From assembly GCA_015501595.1 (NCBI GenBank), contig JADNRX010000049.1:1-64000 (forward strand): a stretch of 64,000 nt of DNA, written 5' to 3'. The translations under genes and the position numbers were made by a program. Under the pieces are notes generated by a model that saw only the letters and a list, made by a program, of their open reading frames with translations, had not been told where the DNA came from and made no database searches. Below are positions 1-11,872 of the stretch, piece after piece. Each line of letters begins with the position of its first letter. Position 1 is the first letter of the stretch. The DNA comes from Hymenopellis radicata. Lineage: Eukaryota > Basidiomycota > Agaricomycetes > Agaricales > Physalacriaceae.

Positions 1-1
1 C

Positions 2-349
2 GAGACTGTGTACCAGCACCAGGACAAGCGCGATGATATGCGGATTGGGGTAAAGTCCCTGGCGCTGTACCTGGGGGATAGGACGACGCGGGTGTGTACG
101 TGCACGGCGGCGGCGTTTGGGGTTTTGATGGCGTGGGGTGGGTATCTCAATGGCCATGGGGCGGCCTTTTATTATGGCGTCGGTGCGGCTACTGCGTTGT
201 TGCTGTGGGGGCTCAGCCAGGTGGATGTGGACGATCCGGAGAAGTGTATGGAGTTTTTCTTGATGACGCCTCTTGTTGGAGGAATCGTGCTTGGAGGGTT
301 GGTAGCGGACTGTGTGATGCACCGCTTGAACGAAGGGATCTTGTTGTAG
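2..349 (+). CDS. UbiA-family prenyltransferase, 3' end (partial)
   Basis: The reading frame is open from the left edge and ends at a TAG at 347-349. It encodes the last ~115 residues of a UbiA-type intramembrane prenyltransferase, as in 4-hydroxybenzoate polyprenyltransferase (COQ2) and the fungal meroterpenoid or paxilline-type enzymes. The sequence YQHQDKRDDMRIGVKS is the second Asp-rich motif, which binds Mg-prenyl diphosphate. It is followed by alternating hydrophobic segments, for example near residues 30-50 and 60-75 and at the C terminus. The 5' part lies outside the window, so the prenyl acceptor cannot be judged. The family is clear; ubiquinone versus secondary metabolism is undecided. 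The gene ends about 300 bp before the duplicated F-box array. Confidence 0.9.
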   Translation, partial: ETVYQHQDKRDDMRIGVKSLALYLGDRTTRVCTCTAAAFGVLMAWGGYLNGHGAAFYYGVGAATALLLWGLSQVDVDDPEKCMEFFLMTPLVGGIVLGGLVADCVMHRLNEGILL

Positions 350-660
350 GAGTTGTACTTCCATCTTATACCGAGAGTAATGTACAACACTGCTTAAGCT
401 GTATACCATATATTGTATCAACGTAGTATTCGTTTCAGTTCACATTAAGACTCGAAACATGCGACATAAGAGGTAGTGACCTAGTCTCTCGTTAGGAAGA
501 CAGTCGTTCCTTCTACTACAGAGTATGTAGTGACCCACCTAAACAAATATGCGATCATGTCCGCTTCAACAAGAACGCCGGCGAACACACTTGGCAATAC
601 ATAATTTACCGTGGCGGCCCGTTACCCATACAATGTCCAACGTAGACATTATCAGGCGCC
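350..660. repeat. Array edge with relic of the GT90 gene 3' end
   Basis: No gene is seen. About 455-567 resembles 4698-4760, the 3' end of the GT90 gene on the minus strand (shared CACCTAAACAAATA and GCGATCATGTCC). About 575-660 resembles the 3' flank found beyond every F-box copy (2870-2915, 15050-15130, 18390-18440). The stretch is therefore a degraded edge of the same segmental duplication that made the F-box array. Confidence 0.6.
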
Positions 661-665
661 ACCGT

Positions 666-2210
666 TCAGATTTGCATCTGCAACACCTCTAAATCGATAC
701 CACATTCCTTCCTGAGAATAGTTGCCACCCAGCATATCCTGTAATCACGCTGGTCGAGGTCTTCAACTGTTACTAGAGCAGGACAATGTTTCGCCAGAGT
801 CCGAACGAACCCTTCGGAGACTTCGCTCGGAATCGTGTGGGGGTACCGCAATAGATTAGCTGCTAACGCCCTTAACCTGAGGCACGACAGTTGGGAACCG
901 ATGGTAGCCTGAGGAACACAAATCATTCAGCAAATATTTAGACCTAACAGTGACACCCAGACACACCGCTGTTTCGCCTCTCTCGAAGGCACACGTGAGG
1001 CACTCAAGATGAGGCGCATTATCTACAATAAACTTCAAGACCTCGACAGAAACGTCGATTTGCCCGTGGAACATATTCAATGCTTTGAGCGATGAAAAGG
1101 CTTGAAGTGCTTCTAGGACCACGCCGTGCTTGTCTTCCTGGAAGAGCGCGCGCGCCGAAAGCACTGTTAGGCTTTCAAGTTTAGCGGCGACCTGGAGCTT
1201 GGAAAGTTGACAGCACCAGTAGATGGACCCTTCAAATTCTCGTAGCACTGGAAGCGTGTCAGGCGGGAGATGTAGGCTCGGAGGATGTGCGAAATCTTCT
1301 TGTGGCGCAGGGAGTGCAAGCGACGTGATTTTGTCATGATGGGACAGGAGGAATGAACGAAAGGGGGTGGGTTTCATGGAATCACTGAATGCATGGAGAT
1401 CGAGGTCAGCCGCCTTGCGGAACCTCAAAGTAGTAGGCGCAATGTCGACGGATTGGAAGAGCGCGTCGATATCCCATTTTGGGTTCGCCGGGTCGCCGTA
1501 AATATCCAGCGATAAATCGAGTGTTATGAGATTTGGAGACGCCCGAATCATATCGACAATGCTGCTTGGTAAAATTTCATTGTCGACAACTAGAGAACCT
1601 GAGCGCCTGGAATGCGAGAAAAGAATACGGGACGTACACATTAAACGCGTCGAGATGTCCAAGCGGGTAAGTCCTTTGAACCCGAAAAGAGTCGACGTGT
1701 AATCATCTAGAATGTTTTCAGCGATGAGCAGTTACCAACTTAACGGTCGCTCACCATCGTCGCCGTCAATAATGATTACATCCTCCTGAAAGTCAAGACT
1801 AATATTCTGGATGCCTTTGCAAGTCGTTTGAATGGCGGAGAAGATGGTGGGATCTTCTGGGAGCAGTGCCGACCACGTAAATCCACGTAGAGCCTTTAAA
1901 TGTTCTAGCGCCGATGCCAAGAGCCCCAGCTCGTCCACCTCGTACTCTGCATTATTGCCACCGCCAAATTCCAAGTGGTGTACGTGGTCTGCGACGCGCA
2001 ACTTGTCAATAAGAGTCCCGCCATTCGCCTCCGAAATGACGCGTGAACGGAATTGGGATAGCTCCTCATTGTTCTTGAATACGACGTGACGGTACAGCAG
2101 CGGGAAAACCAAGATTCGCATTTGATGGGAGCATAGAGATAGAGAGGTCAATGTCCTGACTGAGACGCTGTCGAAAATGAGTAGTAGCAGCTCTAGGGGA
2201 GGACGGTCAT
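666..2210 (-). pseudogene. F-box protein, array copy 1 (start region frameshifted)
   Basis: Three exons match the intact copy at 16855-18386: about 2210-1755, 1706-967 and 908-666. The N-terminal ELLLLIFD...LSLCSHQMRILVFPLLYRHVV is an F-box-like segment, expected to bind Skp1 in an SCF ubiquitin ligase. The rest is Leu-rich and presumably contacts a substrate. The ATG equivalent to that of the other copies is at 2210-2208, but the spacing to the F-box is one base short (near 2191-2200). That frame meets TAG after five codons, and no in-frame upstream ATG is seen. The remaining exons are open and the intron phases are conserved. The copy is either silenced or starts at an internal Met. The family assignment is firm; loss of function is an inference. 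Confidence 0.8.
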
Positions 2211-2399
2211 TGCGTGGTGGTGGTGGTAGGAAAGCAACCTTGATCGGGCAATACACTCGGTCACAACATACGATCAATCAAACTCTACTACAATTAAATA
2301 CTATAGAACTGTGTGATGCCCACAGAATGCGGGCGCCAGCGAGAACGGCTTTGCCACCATGAATAAAGCCTTACAACATATGTGTTCCGCGCGCCCATT

Positions 2400-2860
2400 T
2401 ACCGTGAACAAAATCATTATTCTATCTAGTACCTCTTGCCGCTCGCCCCAGAGACTATCAACCACTTCGCTGTATCAATAACAGTCTCTTAGGCCTAAAC
2501 TTCATCCGAAGCGTCTCATCCGTTAGACCGCTGTCAATCGTGAAAAGCGACGCATTGACCACTGCTAAAAGCCGAAACTTGAACCTCAACTCACGATTGA
2601 AAATCCCTGGGATTCCAAGACTCGCCTGTAACAGGCGCGTCGTGCGTGGGCATAGAATCTACCGCGCCCGGACATCGCCTGTCAAAGTCAATCAAGTTAG
2701 GATCAATGGGCATAAGTGGCGCGATTGTTCTACCCCAAGAAGACAACCTTCTTGCACTGCACCTTAGTAGCGGCCGAGCGCAGCGCAGCCAGGATTCCGT
2801 TGATATTCAGCGGGAGAACATCTTTCCCAAAATCGTTACAGCACCAAGAACGTCCGCAAC
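2400..2860 (-). pseudogene. Gutted copy of the extended-SDR reductase
   Basis: Read on the minus strand, this begins in the exon with PLNINGILAALRSA-like coding and passes the SWNPRDF exon end. It then jumps directly to the last exon (ASLFTIDSGLT...), ending in the GKRY-stop tail near 2420. Compared with the copy at 11873-13316 it lacks about 600 bp, including the Tyr-x-x-x-Lys active-site exon and the whole Rossmann N terminus. It lies between F-box copies 2 and 1, as the reductases do on the plus strand, so it belongs to the same duplication unit. It cannot encode an enzyme. Confidence 0.75.
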
Positions 2861-2916
2861 ACACTAAGCAGTACATAGTTCACCGTGGCACCCCGTTACC
2901 CACACAATGTCCATCG

Positions 2917-4434
2917 TCAACAGATTTGTGTTTGCACCTCTAAGTCGATACCACCTTCCTTCCTGAGAATCGTCGCCACCCAGCGTATCCCGTAATCAGG
3001 CTGGCCGAGGTCTTCGACCGTCACCAGAGAGAGACAATATTTCGCCAGAGTCCGAACGAATTGTTCGAAGGCATCGTTCGGACTGTCATACCTAGCTGCT
3101 AACGCCCGTAAGTTGAGGCACGATAGTTGAGAACTAATGGTATCCTATGAAATCAGTCAGCAAGTACTTATACATAGCCAACACCCAGACATACCGCCGT
3201 TTCGTCTTCATCGAGGTGAATTGACAATGTGAAAGACTCAAGATGAGGGGCATTCTCTACGATAGCCTTCAACTCCTCAGCGGAAAGGAAGATATTCCCG
3301 TCAAACATATTCAATGCTTTGAGCGATGAAAAGGCTTTAAGTGCTTCTAGAAGCATGCCGCGTTTGTAAGCATCGGAGACCGAGGCTCCCAAAGCAGCGT
3401 GAGGCTTTCAAGCTTGGAGGCACCTGGAGCTTGGAAAGTTGAGAGCACCAGTAGATGGTCCCTTCAAATTCTCGTAGCACTGGAAGTGTGTCAGGCGAAG
3501 ATTTAGGCTCGGAGGATGTGCGAAATCTTCTTGTGCGAAAGCTGCGCGCAGGGAGTGCAAGGGACGTGATTTTGTCATGATGGGATAGGAGGAAAGAACG
3601 AAAAGGTGTGGGTTTCGTGGAATCACTGAATGCATGAAGATCGAGGTCAGCCGCCTTGCGGAGCCTCAGAGTAGTAGGCGCAATGTCGACGGATCGGAAG
3701 AGCGTGTCGATATCCCAGTGCCATGGCTGCGTGTAGCGGTAAGGATCCAGAGACACATCGAGTGTCATGAGATTTGGGGACGCGCGTATCATATCGACCA
3801 TCCTGCTAGGCAACTTTCGATTGTCGACAGCTAGAGAACCTGAGCGCCTGGAATGCGAGAATATTAAACGCGCCGAGATCTCCAAGCGTACAAGCCCTCT
3901 GAACCCAAAGAGAGCCGCCATGTAATCCTCTAGAACGGTTTCAGCAATGAACATTTCCCAGTCTGAGGACGCTCACCATCGTCGCCGTCAAAGTACCCCC
4001 ACAAATGTAAACTGATATTCTGAATGCCTTTGCAAGTCATTTGAACGGCGGAGAAGATGGTGGGGTTTTTGGGGAGCCATGCCGACCACGTCAATCCACG
4101 TAGAGCCTTCATATGTCGTAGCGCTGATGCCAAGAGCCCCAGCTCATCCACCTCGTACTCTGCATTGCTGCCACCGCCAAATTCCAAGTGGTGTACGTGG
4201 TCTGCGATGCGCAACTCGTCAATGAGATTCTCGCCATTCGCCTCCGAAATGACGCGTGATCTGAATTGGGATAGCTCCTCATTGCTCTTGAATACGATGT
4301 GACGGTACAAGAGCGGGAAAATCAAGATTCGTATTTGATGAGAGCATAGAGATAGATAAGCCAATGTCTGAACCGAGGCATTGTCGAAAATGAGCAGCAG
4401 CAGCTCTATGGGAAGGACGGACATTGCGTGGTGG
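2917..4434 (-). pseudogene. F-box protein, array copy 2 (frameshifted)
   Basis: The ATG at 4434-4432 begins MSVLPIELLLLIFD, a good F-box start, and exon 1 is open as in copies 3 and 4. Exon 2 starts near 3912 and follows the intact copy until about 3430. There single-base losses relative to 17860-17930 (GGTGCCTCC for GGTCGCCTCC, and others) push the frame off. The next open stretch (3392-3168) resumes in another frame. The last exon (about 3150-2917) is recognisable and open, ending VQTQIC. The short extra segment near 3535-3550 is absent from other copies. This is a decayed paralogue; the F-box N terminus alone could still be translated. Confidence 0.8.
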
Positions 4435-4618
4435 TGGTGGTAGGAAAGCAACCTTGATCGGGCATAAAGCCGAGGGCGTGGCCACCAACAACCACAAGAC
4501 GAGGCTATCCTTCCACCACCACCACCAACATGGACATACAACAAACACTAGCACTCTACAATTTACTGCACCATACAACCCCGTAGTTTACAAAAATACA
4601 CAATCCCAAGAAAGCAAA

Positions 4619-6496
4619 TCAAGGCGCAAAAAACATTTCGTTCCGGTTCACATCCATAACCCTGCCATACTCAAGAAAAAGTCTGTCGAATATCAGCCTC
4701 AGAACACGCGACACAAGAGGAACGACCCACCTAAACAAATACGCGATCATGTCCTCTTTCCGCCAATACGTCCGACTCCAAACATTACCCTCCAAAGCAA
4801 TCTTACGCGCCAGATCATCATGTCTCCCAACACCATCCAACCCACCGCGGAAGAACACAAGCGCGTCATGCAGATCCGACAAGTCGACCTGTACCGGCAC
4901 GTAGTGCACCCAAGGCTGCACGCGGTCCACGAACCACTCCGGATATACACTCGACTTGAACACAAGCGAATTCGACGACATGAGCTTCTTGAACCGCCCC
5001 GACCAGCCATTGCCGTCCACATCGATTATATACTTGTATTGCCAAGCATCTTTCCGCGAGTGTCGGTTCCTGGGGGGGTATTGCGCCTGCAGATAAGCAC
5101 AGACCGTCCCACGACAATTCGGCAGGTCAACAAAGCCCACGTCGAACATGGCGGGGTTGATATATGAGTTTCTCATAGGCACTGGTTGGCCCACGGGTTG
5201 ACCCTCCGGCGTAGGACGCAGAACATCGATGCTCCCCGGAATAGCATTCGTCTTCTCAAGCAGCACCGTCCTCTGCGATCCCTTCCACCTCGTGTCCTCA
5301 GCGTACGTGATACCTGTATTGGCACCCCGCCAAACTAGTCGCTCGTCTACCTTGTCATCCCACGCTGGGGCCTGGGATACGCCTTCGTCGGCTACCCAAC
5401 CGTAAAGGGTGGGGACCCTAATGTCATGGTGCAACGTCGTAGCGCAAAACGCAAACTCGGGAATCATTTCTGCCTGTGGGGAAGGTCCAGAGTTATGCGA
5501 GAGAAATTGACCGTGATTCCACAGCAGGGAAGGATGGACACATGGATCCATGGAAAGCAGATGGTCATAGATAAACGTCTTGGGCGGTTTCGGAGGCGGT
5601 AGACTATCGAGATCGAACGGTATCTGACTAGCGGGAGATTGGGGATGACAGGCAGAACGCCAGCCACTGCTTGTAGCTCGAGGGAGATTCTTCTTCAACA
5701 GCACTAAGTGTAAAGTACTTAGTATTCCTTCTAGCGTAGAATGATATCGAGGGAACTAACCTGTTTCTGTGGCCGCGGCGTCGAGCAGTGCATCCTCAAC
5801 GCCAAAGTCCGTCAATCTGTTCGGGCGGTCGTCGTGCGAGATAATGGCCCGGAACGGAGGGAGGTACTCTTGAGCGTCGGCGAGCATATCCTTCACGTCC
5901 AGAGCAGTACGAGAATCGCTGCCATGCATCACGACGCGCAGGCCGCTCCGCCGGCCGTTGATCAAGACGGAGAAATCGATCTTTGTGGATTCGAGCTCAG
6001 CGTGAAGCTCCCGCAAGTCGGCTGGATCCATACCCCAGTACGGTTCCAAGGTCTCGGTGAATCTGGTCGTACTCGTCGGGGAGCTGGACATTGTGTCGCT
6101 GGACGTATTCCCACCTGCCAGTGCTTTAGTTAAAGGCAGAAATACTCGGTTTTCTACGTACCATTTATCAAATCCTTTAGGAGGATAGCGTCGATACCGC
6201 CTACGATATTCCCTGACCGCTTCGTCGAGAGTGCGACTCGCTCGTTTCTGTTTCTCCTTCCATTCCAGTTCAGCACGCGCGATGAGGTCGAATATCGGAT
6301 GTCTGCCGTGCGGATTGACCACCAATAGTCCGTCAGCGTACGTGTGTTCCGCAAGCGATACGTTGGGAGCCTGGACGAGTGATGGACGTGGCGCCTCGAC
6401 GTGACAATCTTCTAGTATACGCTGGTATGGTAGTCGTAGGCTGTAGCCGACGACCAGGAGCACAACAGCAACCACCAAGTTGCGGAGCCTCGTCAT
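4619..6496 (-). CDS. CAP10/GT90-family glycosyltransferase with a probable frameshift
   Basis: Type II membrane protein. A hydrophobic segment at residues ~6-21 (LVVAVVLLVVGYSL) anchors it, probably in the Golgi, with a lumenal GT90/CAP10 domain. This family includes the cryptococcal xylosyltransferase involved in capsule synthesis and POGLUT enzymes. Clear blocks are ELEWKEKQKRASRTLDEA, PPKGFDKW, LVWRGANTGI and YKYIIDVDGNGWSGRFKK...SSVYPEWF. Exons are about 6496-6162, 6114-5761 and 5703-4619. After the 47-nt intron (6161-6115) the family motif W-EYVQRHNVQLPDEYDQIHRD reads in frame. The following EPYWGMDP is one base out near 6043-6053. If the intron is retained the frame stays open throughout but replaces that conserved block. 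Acceptor sugar and donor are unknown. Confidence 0.85.
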
Positions 6497-7732
6497 CGTT
6501 CAATGACCTGGGGGGAAGGAGAGGGACCGATTTTAGCCATAGGGAGCGAATAACGACGAGACATTTAGGCTGCCACCACTTAGAACGCTGCAGGAATGCG
6601 AGCGCAGGAGAGCGGCTATGCTGCATGAATCAAGCCTTGCAATATATGCCTGGAGAGGAACGTGTTGTCTTCACGTGGAATGCGCGTATTTCAGTGTTGA
6701 GGTCTGATAAAGCGTGAAAGCCAGCTTTGAACGGGAGGCATGGCGGTAGAGAGGTTGAGGCGTCGCGTCAAGGTGCGTTGTAGGACAGCGATCGAATATT
6801 CGCACGACCCTGGAAGAAGTGGCGCATTGGGGCAGGTTCATTGGGCAGCTCTGGACGTTCTCCTTCCAGGCAGGCGTGGAAAAAGGAGCTTTGTGATTGA
6901 AATGTCGTCGATACAGAGATACATCGATCCCAGAGGTCTGGCGCGTCGAGTTTCGGCAGCAGAAAGTGGTTTCTTGGGCAAACGGCTCCGGCACGAGTCC
7001 ACCATCCACGGACACGGTTAAAACGCGGCAGCCTGGTTGATATACGCATGAAACACGCCTGTACGAATTTCCAGGAAGAACGAAGGAGAAATGAAGGGGC
7101 TGCTTGCCATTTAAAAAAGTGGGCCAAGGCGGCGCGACATGAATTTGTTCATGCTTGGTCACCTAGACCGGCTGGGCCTATGGCGGCTGGCGCTCAGACA
7201 AGTAAGCTTTAGAGTGGATCGCTGACGGAGAGTGGGCAAAGCGGTCTGATGTTAACCTGCAACGAAAAAAAAATTCACACGATCAAGCCGACGTTGATGA
7301 GGACGGCAATCACGGTCACTCACTCGCCACCTCTCGCCACGCCCAACTCTATTGTGATTAGACAGTGCGAGCGCTCATACATACATCGATGAACCATCTC
7401 CATCTCTCGCCAAGTACTCGCATCTTCAAGCCAGAGTCTTTCCTCCCAGAGCATCATGATGCGGCGGAATTTCTACTGGATTACACGGAAGCGTTTTCTT
7501 TGTGTATTACGCGCGATGGTATATCTTTTATGAATTTATCCGCCAGGGAAAAGGGCGCTCTGTCCTCATCATCATTATCAATTACACGACACGGACGTTC
7601 ACAGATCGCCCGCCGGACGCTATAGACTACATCAACTGCCTGCCCCCATCAATGTCATACTGATTATCATCGAATTGCTGAACGGAACATGTGTGTGCAC
7701 GCGCGCCTTCTCCATCTCTTTAAACGACCACC
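6497..7732. other. No gene recognised; trace of array 3' flank at 6595-6665
   Basis: Short open frames exist on both strands but show no recognisable family, intron pattern or start context. About 6595-6665 resembles 2326-2386, the flank beyond the reductase copies (GAATGCG...GCCTT and CAATATATG), so the duplicated material once reached upstream of the GT90 gene. The rest holds nothing identified, including a short A-run at 7265-7273. Confidence 0.4.
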
Positions 7733-8986
7733 ATGACTGCTACTCCCCTCGTCTGGCTCATTACTGGTACCTCGTGAGACACCCTTCTCCTCCTCAGACT
7801 TGATAGCAACTTATGTGTCCTTTACTACGAGGTCTGGAATCGGCCGCGAGCTGGCTTTCGCCGCCCTCCGACGTGGAGACAAGGTTATCGCCACAGGAAG
7901 ACAGAGATCTATCGGACAGCTTGAGGACTTGAGGGCTGCGGGTGCAGATGTCGTTGAACTTGATGTCATCGCGTCGTTGCAGGATCTTGCCAAGACTGCG
8001 GAGAAGGCAGTCGCTATTCATGGTCGTGTGAATGTCCTAGTGAACAATGCTGGTGCGCGCATATGCGCCGTCCCTTGTTTTGCCTCTCATTCGTCGATGG
8101 ACTAGGTGCCTTCCTTGCGTGTGGCGCAACAGAGGAGATCTCGTGAGTATGTTCATTTCTCTCATCCTTCAGATTGTTACATCCTTGACCGGGAGGCCCG
8201 AAGCGACCTACGATCAGTTCAAGTAGGTGTATTTACTCCTCAGCGCGCCACATTTCCTGGGCCTGATCCTTCATAGTGTGAACATCTTCGGTGCCTTAAA
8301 CGTAGCGCGCGCATTCCTTCCATACATGCGCAAACAACGTTCGGGTATGATTGTCTGGATCGGATCCCTCTGTGGCTGGCAGTACGTCCTGACTTCTTGG
8401 CCTGCTCGAACATCACAACTGATGAGCCGTCCATAGATCTGCAATTGCTCTCAGCATGTACGTCGCAGTCAAACACGCCATGCGAGGTAAGCCTCTTCTT
8501 TCATTCTTTCCTGATACTAGTACGTCTCGCTGACCTTGGCGTAACTAGGCATCGCAGAAACCATGGACATGGAAATAAGCCCCTTCGGTCTTCGAAGTAT
8601 CAACATCGAAGCGGGCTACTTCCGTTCCAAGCTCATCGACCCGAACAACCGACGTCCGTACGAGAACACGATCGAGGATTACAAGACTACGATGGAGGCA
8701 ATGGATGAGATCTTCAAGTGTACGCCACAATCCTTTACCACTCTTCCTTGGTCATGTACTGATTCCGCTCTTCTCAGCTCTCGACGGGAACCAGCCTGGG
8801 GATACAGTGAAGTTGGTCGAGATCATCGTGGACGTCGTGAAAGGCGAGGGGGTCGCAGAGGGCAAGACCATTCCGCGAAGCTTGCAGATCGGCACGGATT
8901 GCTATAATGGGTGAAAGCAGGACCTCACCGAGAGATTAGAGATACTGGAAGCATGGAAGGATGTTAGCACGAGCACTGACTTGTAG
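7733..8986 (+). CDS. Short-chain dehydrogenase/reductase (SDR), in-frame stop near C terminus
   Basis: Classical NAD(P)-dependent oxidoreductase built from eight exons: 7733-7773, 7832-8052, 8106-8142, 8196-8222, 8277-8381, 8437-8486, 8549-8719 and 8778 onward. All junctions are phase-consistent GT-AG. TGTSSGIG is the cofactor-binding loop (TGxxxGxG), NNAG the structural motif, and YVAVK the catalytic Tyr-x-x-x-Lys with the Ser in IGSLCGW. The N terminus MTATPLVWLITGTSS is typical of a large fungal SDR group. A TGA at 8912-8914 interrupts the frame. The same frame then continues with DLTERLEILEAWKDVSTSTDL to a TAG at 8984-8986, which is the usual family ending, so TGA probably replaced a sense codon such as CGA. 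Truncation would remove ~24 residues. The substrate is unknown. Confidence 0.85.
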
Positions 8987-9207
8987 AAGAGATTGAAGGT
9001 CAGTACAAAACTCTAGTGAACAACGATGGTATAATTCTAGGAAAGAACGCGTATGAAGGAGAGCAGCTACAAAACACATATTAGATACAAGAAAAGTTAT
9101 ACAGTCAAGTCATTTTTCCGATCTACTCTATCCGCGGACTCGGAGGGAGTCTTGGTCTGAAGAAAACAATAATCAAACCATGGTGAGTTATTTCGAGCAT
9201 TCGACGC

Positions 9208-10843
9208 TTACAGGATAATACCCAGGATCCTCCTCGCCGTCGATACGAACAATAGCTGTGCGATGGACGCCTGGAGAATCTGTCGTTCAGCGTTGTCGAC
9301 AGCAGAGGCAGTAGACTCCTTACTTATCACCCCCATATCAGTATTGTTGATATCCCGCAAACTATAACGGTTTTCGCCTTCTCGTTGACTGCTCCCAGGC
9401 TCCGTGGTGTTCAAATCAGTATGGCGCCCTTTAGTGCGCGTCGTGAGATTGAATAACATCGTCAATGAGTAGACACGTCCTATGCAGAACCCTTTTTTAC
9501 GCATCAGCAACGCGATTACCAGTGGTCTCGATTCTCACCAAAGCCGACCGTGACTGTCGAAGCGTCAGAAATATGGATAAAGGGAGCTGAGCGAAACGCG
9601 TACTATTGCTCTCAGTGTTGATGAGGTACAAAATCACTACAGCAACAGATTAACTTGAGGAGCAGTGACAGGTACGAGCGAATTTATGACTTACAGCATA
9701 TGGTTGCACTGCGAAATAAGTCAGTCCACGCGTTTTACCGACACAATGTACTCACAGGGTGGTCGTCACAGAGCCGGTCCGGATGGCCATAAACGTCAAG
9801 CGATGAATGAGACTGCGCCGGTCAGCGAGGGAACTTTTGAGTCGGCCAGTGTGGGCTTACGTCTTCGTTTGCCTCAAGGTGGTATTGGCGCGTTGCAAAC
9901 GCCATACGAGCGCACAGGCAATAGAAATGTCGGCGACAGCGCTTGCCACTGCAGACATGTATGAGAACTTCGCCTCAGTTCAAAGACAGCTCTATGTACC
10001 TAGCCAAATCCTACATGGCAGACAGTCAGCAACTGGGACAGTCAGGACCGACGGAAACACGTACGTTACTGTCTTGATGTTGAAGTTTCGCTCGGCATAA
10101 GTACTATGCTGCACCACCGTGATTCCATTGGCGATCGCGCCAGCTGTATCACCGGTCAATGGGCGTGTACGTTGACAGGCGGAGATCGGGCATACCCAAA
10201 GACGCTAAGCTGAACAGAGCGAGGAACGGGGTTATGTATACATTTTTAGACCTGCAAGACAGGACAGGACGTTAGCAGGCGCCCAAGAGTCCTTGAAGCA
10301 AAAACGCACAGGCTCCAGAATCTGTAGGCCAAGAATAATTGAACTGTGCATGCGGAGATGCCGGACAGGATAACATAGGAAGGCACGGCCCAGTTCTGGA
10401 CCAGCAAGTAAGGCGTGTCTCCTGCGCTTCGAGATCAGCGGAGTGGATGGGGAAGGGAAGGGTGGCCCACATACCCCAGTGGGTGATGGTGTACTAGTAT
10501 ATGGATGAGGACCCAGACGATGTCAACGATGGTAGAGACTCACCAGGTAGATACAAGCACAGTTATTGGCCGTTCCCAACGTGTCGACGACAAGACTGAA
10601 CGTGACGACACCCTTGATGAGTTTGGGATCGCGTCTGTAGGTTGTAAAATAGGTGTAGGCCTGCAGTCCTTCATCAGTCCTAGTCAACAACGCTTTAGAA
10701 GAGACCAACCTGCTGCAGCTCAAGCATATAGAACATGGCATTGAACCATGACCCAATGAGGAGGGCTCTAAACGATCATGAGCAAAGTGAATATTATCGA
10801 CAAACAGAAAACCCCACCCCAGCGACTGGTCAAACTGACCCAT
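9208..10843 (-). CDS. DUF6534 multi-pass membrane protein
   Basis: Reassembled from about eight exons on the minus strand. The start is ATG 10843-10841 (MGQFDQSLG), followed by ALLIGSWFNAMFYMLELQQ, then AYTYFTTYRRDPKLIKG. The HWGD-TPYLLVQNWAVPSYV segment is joined across an intron near 10476-10424. SKNVYITPFLALFSLASL and VADISIACALVWRLQRANTT follow, the latter the start of the DUF6534 signature. The C-terminal exon has GRVYSLTMLFNLTTRTKGR and ends in TAA at 9208-9210. The order of hydrophobic helices and these motifs is diagnostic of the seven-helix DUF6534 family, which is greatly expanded in mushrooms and of unknown function. No frame break was noticed. Exon edges between 9960 and 9510 are the least certain. 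Confidence 0.8.
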
Positions 10844-11872
10844 GAGCAAAAGTACAGTTACCTCGAGGAAAAATCAGGCGAGCCGAAAACCTGCGCACGT
10901 CCTACTATATAACATTATATATATGATGTCGACCGGATAACGGCGGAGATTATTTAGGAATGGTCCACATGCAAAGTTCGATTCCGTAAATCTCTATCCG
11001 AGTTTGATACAGACCCTCCGCTTTACTCAAAATCTGATGGATGGCGGAGGATGGCGGGCGCGCGGACAAGTCGAGATTCAGACGCTACCGTAGGTGCGGG
11101 CCACGTTATATGTTACAATGTAGAGTTGAACCTGAAGCTTGAAGGCTGTGATGAATGGCACAGCCTGCCACAGCGTCCGCTTCATTCTAGAAGCGTCTAG
11201 GTTAACGACAGGTTTTTATCCCAAGACGTAGAGATTGACTCTGAGAGCACACGAGTAAAATGTGGTGCTAGTGCACCCCAGATTCAAGTTCATCGATGCT
11301 TCCGCGGTTCTGGTAGAGTGTCAGACCTTTGTTTACCCTGATTGGAGGGCAAAACGGCCACTTGTGACTTGACGATAATGAGGAGTTGATGAGGAGACTC
11401 TGACCGCCGCTCTGGCGTCTTCGAATTCGTCCGTTACTCAAGACGGATCCGAGCAGTTGTAGAGGCAGTACTTGATGGATGGGCGAGGATGGACCTTGGT
11501 CTAGGCTCGATCGTTGGTTATTATGTCAGGATTTCCCACGATCCCTCTTCCTCGGGTGGCGTGGACTCACATCAAAGTTCCAAGGACCAACAGGCTGCAT
11601 TTCCGTTTCTTTGGAGAACAAAAGAAGTAAGGATCAGAGCGAGAGCCGAATGGAATCCTCACACCGTCACCCACGGCCCTCTCGTAAGTAACGGCACAAT
11701 CCTCCGTGATTATTTGATCCCCTACCTGAGCAGTAGCCCCGCGTTATCGATAGTGCGCATCTGCATAATTACACATCAGAAGGATCCGGACGCGAAATCG
11801 CCACTAGAATTGCCACTAGCACCCCCAGACTTAAAAGCTCCAAGGACCAAGAGATCCTCACCGTCAGCAATA
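10844..11872. other. Intergenic, no gene seen
   Basis: About 1 kb between the divergent DUF6534 and reductase genes. An open frame on the plus strand runs into the reductase start but has no family similarity upstream of ATG 11873. The interval presumably holds both promoters, though no motif was strong enough to call. Confidence 0.4.
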
